Positions 59,395-64,000 of a stretch of 64,000 bases of DNA are shown here, piece after piece. The notes beneath the pieces were generated by a model that ran no database searches, was not told the DNA's origin, and saw nothing but the letters and a program-made list of their open reading frames with translations. This DNA is from Clostridium gallinarum (GTDB lineage Bacteria; Bacillota; Clostridia; Clostridiales; Clostridiaceae): NCBI RefSeq assembly GCF_014836325.1, contig NZ_JACSQZ010000008.1, positions 19,620-83,619 of the forward strand. The letters run 5' to 3'. Within the stretch, counting starts at the first letter, position 1. Every line of letters begins with the position of its first letter. The position numbers were made by a program, and so were the translations under genes.

Positions 59395-59772
59395 ATGAAA
59401 ATTTTTAGAGAATCTATTATTATCTTTGGAATTTACTTAATAGGAGAACTTATTTCAAAATCTTTTTCGCTCCCTCTTCCTGGAAACATAATTGGTCTAA
59501 TAATTTTATTAATTTTATTATGTACTAAAGTAATTAAAGTTGAAAAAATAGAAAATGTTTCCAACTTCTTTTTAGATCATTTAGCATTTTTCTTTATCCC
59601 TGCTGGTGTAGGATTATTATCTTCTTTTGATACAATAAAAAATAATCTAGTATCAATTTTAATATTATGCTTAATAACCACAGCAATTGTTATTGTATCT
59701 ACTGGTATAATAGTTCAATATATAATAGGTATACAAGAAAAAAAAACTAAGAAAGGATATGAAAAAAAATAA
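59395..59772 (+). CDS. lrgA: LrgA/CidA-family holin-like protein
   Basis: ATG at 59395 has AGGAGG upstream. The 125-residue product has four membrane helices with the LrgA pattern (SLPLPGNIIGLIILLILL, FFIPAGVGLL). It acts with LrgB in murein hydrolase control or metabolite transport, such as pyruvate. Confidence 0.9.
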   Translation: MKIFRESIIIFGIYLIGELISKSFSLPLPGNIIGLIILLILLCTKVIKVEKIENVSNFFLDHLAFFFIPAGVGLLSSFDTIKNNLVSILILCLITTAIVIVSTGIIVQYIIGIQEKKTKKGYEKK

Positions 59773-60476
59773 TGGATATTCTATCACAAAATACTTTATT
59801 CGGAATAATTATCTCACTTATAACATTTGAAATAGGATTACTTATTTATAAAAAAACTAAATTTCCACTTTTTAATCCTCTTCTAATTGCGATAATATTA
59901 GTTATTAGTATATTGCTAATTTTTGATATAGATATAGATACATATAATAAAGGCGGAGAATTTATAAATATGTTCCTTGGTCCTGCTACTATTGTTTTAG
60001 CTGTACCATTATATAAACAGCTACAATTATTAAAGAAATATTTATTCCCTATACTTATTGGTATTTTAATAGGAAGCTCAATTGGTATTTCTTCAGTTAT
60101 TTTACTAGCTAATATATTTGGTATGGAAGAAATAGTAACATTGTCATTATTATCAAAATCTGTTACAACACCAATAGGTATAGAAATTACTAATCAGCTT
60201 GGGGGTATTACTCCTATTACTGTTTTAGCTATAGTTATTTCCGGAATTTTCGGAGCTGTTATTGGACCAGTTTTATTTAAAATATTTAAAATAAGTAATA
60301 AAGTAGCTATAGGTATATCCCTTGGAACAGCATCTCATGCAGTAGGTACTACAAAAGCTTTAGAATTTGGAGAAACTGAGGGAGCCATGAGTTCATTAGC
60401 TATAGGTATAACAGGAATTATGACAGTTTTTCTAGCACCTGTCTGCTATAACTTATTATCATTGATACTAAAATAA
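59772..60476 (+). CDS. lrgB: LrgB/CidB-family membrane protein
   Basis: This 234-residue protein has about seven membrane segments and the LrgB signature (FLGPATIVLAVPLYKQ, SKSVTTPIGIEI, GTASHAVGTTKALE). It overlaps lrgA by one base, so both are translated together. Confidence 0.92.
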   Translation: MDILSQNTLFGIIISLITFEIGLLIYKKTKFPLFNPLLIAIILVISILLIFDIDIDTYNKGGEFINMFLGPATIVLAVPLYKQLQLLKKYLFPILIGILIGSSIGISSVILLANIFGMEEIVTLSLLSKSVTTPIGIEITNQLGGITPITVLAIVISGIFGAVIGPVLFKIFKISNKVAIGISLGTASHAVGTTKALEFGETEGAMSSLAIGITGIMTVFLAPVCYNLLSLILK

Positions 60477-60513
60477 TAATTATACTAATAATTTTATTAA
60501 ATTATAATTCCAA

Positions 60514-60547
60514 ATAAAAAAAGCTAACCAAAAGTTAGCTTTTTTTA
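60514..60547. terminator. Bidirectional terminator between lrgB and topB
   Basis: AAAAAAGCTAAC with GTTAGCTTTTTT; it serves both converging genes. Confidence 0.85.
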
Positions 60548-62500
60548 TTCCTGATTTTTTATTTTTAATAATTTTGTATTTAATAATCCTATATTAGAAG
60601 TTTTTAATACTCTAAAAGTATTCTTTTTAGTATAAGCTTCTAGCTTAGTCATAAATTCTTCTGGTTTAATTTCTTTATCATTTACAAGCTTTAATCCCTT
60701 TTCCCAAGATGCTGTCAATGCTGGATTTAACAACGAAGGTATTGATACATTGATAGCTTCATATATCATTTCACCTAAGTTAGTTGGCGTTATAATTTGT
60801 GTCTTTTTATTTGCTTGCATATACTCTATATTTATAAGTTTTTTTAATATTTCTGCCCTTGTTGCAGAAGTTCCAATTCCAGCTCCTTTAATATGCTCTC
60901 TTAGTTCTTCATCTTCTATAAGCTTCCCTGCATTTTCCATAGCTATTATCATAGAACCAGTAGTATATCTTTTAGGTGGAGATGTTTCCCCTTCCTTTAT
61001 TTCTAGTTCATTTATAGTAACTTTAGTTCCTTTCCTTAAGCTATCTGGAAATGAATCTTCGCTTTCTTCTTTATCATTACCAAGAACTATTAAGTAGCCT
61101 TTATCTATACATATCTTTTTATTTATAATAAAATTTTCTTTACCTATTAAAATTGTAATAGTCATTTTGCTATATTGAGCTGGTGGATAAAATATGGATA
61201 AAAATCTTCTTAAAATTACAAAGTAAACTTGCTTATCTAAACTAGGTAATTTCAATAAAGTATCTTTTCCTTCGCCTGTTGGTATAATAGCATAGTGATC
61301 TGTAATCTTACTATCATCAACATATTTACTCTTTAATATTCCCTTAGAATAATCCTTTTCTATAATTTCATTAGTTATATTAGCTAAATCTTCTCCTATA
61401 GGCATATTTCTAAGCTTTATTAAATTCCCATTTACTCCTTTTGCAACAGCTGTAGATAATACTCTAGCATCTGTTCTTGGGTATGTCACCATCTTTTTCT
61501 CATAAAGGTTCTGTACTATCTTTAATGTTTCATCAGGACTAATTTTAAATCTCTTTGTGCATTCATTTTGAAGTTCAGCCAAATTGTATAAAAGAGGTGG
61601 ATTTTTCTTTTCTTTAGTTTTTTTAACTTCCTTTATAGTTCCACTACCTATATCCCTAAGTTTAGTAATTAAAGCTTCGGCATCATCTTTTTTATTGAAC
61701 CCAACTTCATTATATAACTTAGGAGATTCAAAATATTCTGAGCCATCTATAGCTTTCCAATCAGCCATAATTTCAGCTTTATCATTTTCTTTAGAAAAAT
61801 TTCCTATTATCTTATAAAAAGATTTCTTTTTAAATTCCCTTATTTCTCTTTCTCTTTCTACAACCATTCCTAAAACACATGTCATAACTCTTCCTACAGC
61901 TACCACAACATTTTTATCTTTTTTTAATGCATTTGCTAAAGTTTTTCCATATAATAATGTTAAAAGCCTTGAAAAATTAATACCAAATATATAGTCTTCT
62001 TTAGCTCTTAAATAAGCTGAGTGAGCTAAAGAATCATATTCCTCTAATGGCCTAGCTTCTTTTATTCCTCTTTTAATTTCCTCTTCAGTTTGAGAATCTA
62101 TCCAAACTCTTTTCTTTATCTTATTAGGATTTCCAGCCATATCGTCTACTAATCTATATATATACTCTCCCTCTCTACCGGAGTCTGTGCAAACATATAT
62201 GGTATCTACATCGTCTCTATTCATTAAACTACTTACAATATTGAATTGCCCTGAAGCAGAAGGTATAACTTCGTATTTATACTCATTTGGTAAAAAAGGT
62301 AAGTCTCTTAAATTCCAAAATTTTAATTTTTCATCATAAACTTCTGGATAACTCATAGTTACCATATGCCCAACGCACCAAGTAAATATGCTCTTTTCAC
62401 CCTCTATATATCCATTGTTTCTTTTTCCCTTTACATTTAGTAACTTAACAAATTCCATAGCTACCGAAGGTTTTTCTGCAATAAATAAAGTTTTTCCCAT
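60545..62500 (-). CDS. topB: DNA topoisomerase III
   Basis: This 651-residue type IA topoisomerase has the Toprim start (LFIAEKPSVAMEF), DSGREGEYIYR, and the active Tyr in VTYPRTDARVL, and RAEILKKL late. It relaxes and decatenates DNA. The zinc fingers of TopA are absent, as in TopB. Confidence 0.93.
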   Translation of the reverse strand: MGKTLFIAEKPSVAMEFVKLLNVKGKRNNGYIEGEKSIFTWCVGHMVTMSYPEVYDEKLKFWNLRDLPFLPNEYKYEVIPSASGQFNIVSSLMNRDDVDTIYVCTDSGREGEYIYRLVDDMAGNPNKIKKRVWIDSQTEEEIKRGIKEARPLEEYDSLAHSAYLRAKEDYIFGINFSRLLTLLYGKTLANALKKDKNVVVAVGRVMTCVLGMVVEREREIREFKKKSFYKIIGNFSKENDKAEIMADWKAIDGSEYFESPKLYNEVGFNKKDDAEALITKLRDIGSGTIKEVKKTKEKKNPPLLYNLAELQNECTKRFKISPDETLKIVQNLYEKKMVTYPRTDARVLSTAVAKGVNGNLIKLRNMPIGEDLANITNEIIEKDYSKGILKSKYVDDSKITDHYAIIPTGEGKDTLLKLPSLDKQVYFVILRRFLSIFYPPAQYSKMTITILIGKENFIINKKICIDKGYLIVLGNDKEESEDSFPDSLRKGTKVTINELEIKEGETSPPKRYTTGSMIIAMENAGKLIEDEELREHIKGAGIGTSATRAEILKKLINIEYMQANKKTQIITPTNLGEMIYEAINVSIPSLLNPALTASWEKGLKLVNDKEIKPEEFMTKLEAYTKKNTFRVLKTSNIGLLNTKLLKIKNQE

Positions 62501-62523
62501 AGAAACTTCCTTTCTAATAAAAA

Positions 62524-62552
62524 TAAACCTTCATATGAAGGTCTATTTTTTA
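62524..62552 (-). terminator. Terminator of tspO
   Basis: GACCTTCATATGAAGGTT palindrome with T-rich tail on the minus strand. Confidence 0.7.
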
Positions 62553-62569
62553 TTATACTATATATTTTT

Positions 62570-63064
62570 TTACATTTCATTAAAAACCCATATAAAGAAA
62601 TTCAAAAATCCAGCATATAATAACCAAATTATATATGGAATAAGTAATATTCCAGAAATCTTATCAATTTTTATAAATTTAATAAATGTTATTATTACAA
62701 AAATCAACAATAGTATTATCCATAAAAATGATATTCCATATAATCTAAAAGTAAAGAAAATAAAACTCCACATAAAGTTTAATATTAATTGAATTATATA
62801 AAAGAAATATGCTCCATTATCCTCAACATTAGATTTATTTTTAATATAAATTCTATATGCTGCAATTCCCATCAAAATATATAAAACTGTCCATACTATA
62901 GGAAAAACTATATCTGGTGGAGCAAATACTGGTTTTTTAAGCTCTCTATATACATCCATTGAATTTCTATTAATATATCCTACTAATAATCCTCCAAATA
63001 AAGGAATAATTATATTTACTATTAAAGGAATAATTTTTATATTTCTTTCAACTTTATTCTTCAT
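62570..63064 (-). CDS. tspO: TspO/MBR-family protein
   Basis: This 164-residue protein has five membrane segments with the TspO marks PVFAPPDIVFPIVWTVLYILMGIAAYRI and NFMWSFIFF. TspO binds porphyrins and related molecules; its role in clostridia is open. Confidence 0.9.
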   Translation of the reverse strand: MKNKVERNIKIIPLIVNIIIPLFGGLLVGYINRNSMDVYRELKKPVFAPPDIVFPIVWTVLYILMGIAAYRIYIKNKSNVEDNGAYFFYIIQLILNFMWSFIFFTFRLYGISFLWIILLLIFVIITFIKFIKIDKISGILLIPYIIWLLYAGFLNFFIWVFNEM

Positions 63065-63125
63065 TTAAGTCACCTCTATATAATATTATATAATTATATA
63101 TGTTTTTTTTAATAAAGTTATGTTA

Positions 63126-64000
63126 TTAAAAGTAAATATCCGAAAATTCAATATCTATTTTTTGATTAAGATTATTAATCTCTACATCATTATTTTCAAT
63201 TGCTTCAATATTTTTAAATTCTTTATTATATGGTAGAATTATTTTGAATATATTTCCAAAACTTTTACCTGCATCAATACTAATATCTCCTTTATGTAAT
63301 TCAACTAATCCCTTGGTTAAGTATAATCCTAGTCCACTCCCTTCAGAGGGTCTATTTAAAGCATTATTTATTCTAGTAAATTTGTCAAATATATATTTTC
63401 TCTTATCTTCTGGGATAGCCTCAGCGTCATTAATGACTTCAATTACTATACTTTCATTATTATATATTTTAGTTGTAACATAAATATTTCCATTATCTTT
63501 TCCATACTTCAGTGAATTTGATAATATGTTAAGCATTATTCTTTCTATATGACTTTTATCACAAAGTAAGTATATTTCTTCATATTCTGGATCATAAGTT
63601 AATTTAGTATTTTTAAGTTTCATATAAAAGTTGCAAGCTGTAACTATATTTTCAATTAATTCTATAATATTATAAACTCTGCAATTCATTTCCAAATATC
63701 CTTCTGAAAGCTTATTACTATCAATAAAATTGTTTATTGTACGTATAAGTCTTAAGCAATTTTGCCTTATTACATTATTATTTTTATTTATTTTTTTTAT
63801 TTGATTATTTTCTAAATAAATATCATTTAATTGCAGAGCTGAATAAACTACATTTATTGGAGTTCTTAATTCATGAGAAATATTTAAATAAAATTCCTCT
63901 TTTATATTTTCTTCTTCTATTTTCTTTTCTATTTTTATTATTTCTTCTCTTTGATTTACTATTTTGCTAATATCATTAAATACTAATATTTTTCTATTTT
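63126..64000 (-). CDS. Sensor histidine kinase, N-terminus outside window
   Basis: The frame is open to the window edge. It starts with the end of a PAS-type domain (KILVFNDISKIV), then a coiled coil, the H-box ISHELRTPINVV, an N-box NILSNSLKYG, G1-like VINDAEAIPEDKR, and G2 GSGLGLYLTKGL. It is an intact HATPase of a two-component system. A shorter start inside (63695) is not the true start. Confidence 0.88.
   Translation of the reverse strand, partial: NRKILVFNDISKIVNQREEIIKIEKKIEEENIKEEFYLNISHELRTPINVVYSALQLNDIYLENNQIKKINKNNNVIRQNCLRLIRTINNFIDSNKLSEGYLEMNCRVYNIIELIENIVTACNFYMKLKNTKLTYDPEYEEIYLLCDKSHIERIMLNILSNSLKYGKDNGNIYVTTKIYNNESIVIEVINDAEAIPEDKRKYIFDKFTRINNALNRPSEGSGLGLYLTKGLVELHKGDISIDAGKSFGNIFKIILPYNKEFKNIEAIENNDVEINNLNQKIDIEFSDIYF

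Overview
The window is AT-rich chromosomal DNA from an endospore-forming Firmicute, most likely Clostridium sensu stricto. This rests on strong codon bias to A/T, AGGAGG-type ribosome binding sites, a cotJABC spore-coat operon, a T-box leader, a pyrophosphate-dependent phosphofructokinase and small Clostridium-type proteins. The species cannot be fixed from sequence alone.

Left flank (1-23066), host chromosome: a membrane protein cut by the window edge, a rhomboid protease, oligoendopeptidase F, a zinc/manganese-type ABC importer with a Fur-family regulator, the manganese exporter MntP, PPi-PFK, an ABC-F ATPase, dUTPase, two GGDEF-EAL proteins, a polysaccharide deacetylase, a tryptophan transporter behind a Trp-specific T-box, a MATE exporter, a TtcA-like thiolase, a berberine-bridge-type flavoprotein and cotJABC.

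Prophage (23067-58852, about 35.8 kb): a complete-looking HK97-type siphophage genome lies inside cotJC. The 5' part of cotJC (65 codons) precedes it and the 3' part (126 codons) follows it. Joining them at a GA dinucleotide restores a 191-codon CotJC with no lost or extra residue. The joined phage ends form an attP-like inverted repeat (19-bp arms, one mismatch) centred on the same GA, right behind a large serine recombinase. This is the architecture of sporulation-gene intervening elements (skin in sigK, SPbeta in spsM), so precise excision in the mother cell during sporulation is the leading hypothesis. From the left the element carries: a Dam-like methylase, an HTH protein and a ribbon-helix-helix regulator sharing a TTGATTAA operator array; a cargo region (GHKL ATPase fused to a PD-(D/E)XK nuclease, and a protein kinase with a small membrane protein); lysis genes; an acetyltransferase; tail, head and packaging genes; an early region with ParA/ParB, RecU and an HUH-type Rep; a Spo0E-like protein; and a cro/cI/ImmA switch with TTGC-N5-GCAA operators.

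Right flank (58853-64000), host chromosome: the 3' part of cotJC with its terminator, an LrgA/LrgB pair, topoisomerase III, TspO and the C-terminal part of a sensor histidine kinase.

The most interesting system is the sporulation-linked prophage: an element that splits a coat gene, carries what looks like a Spo0E-family phosphatase (a brake on Spo0A), and has plasmid-type replication and partition genes that could keep it as an episome after excision.
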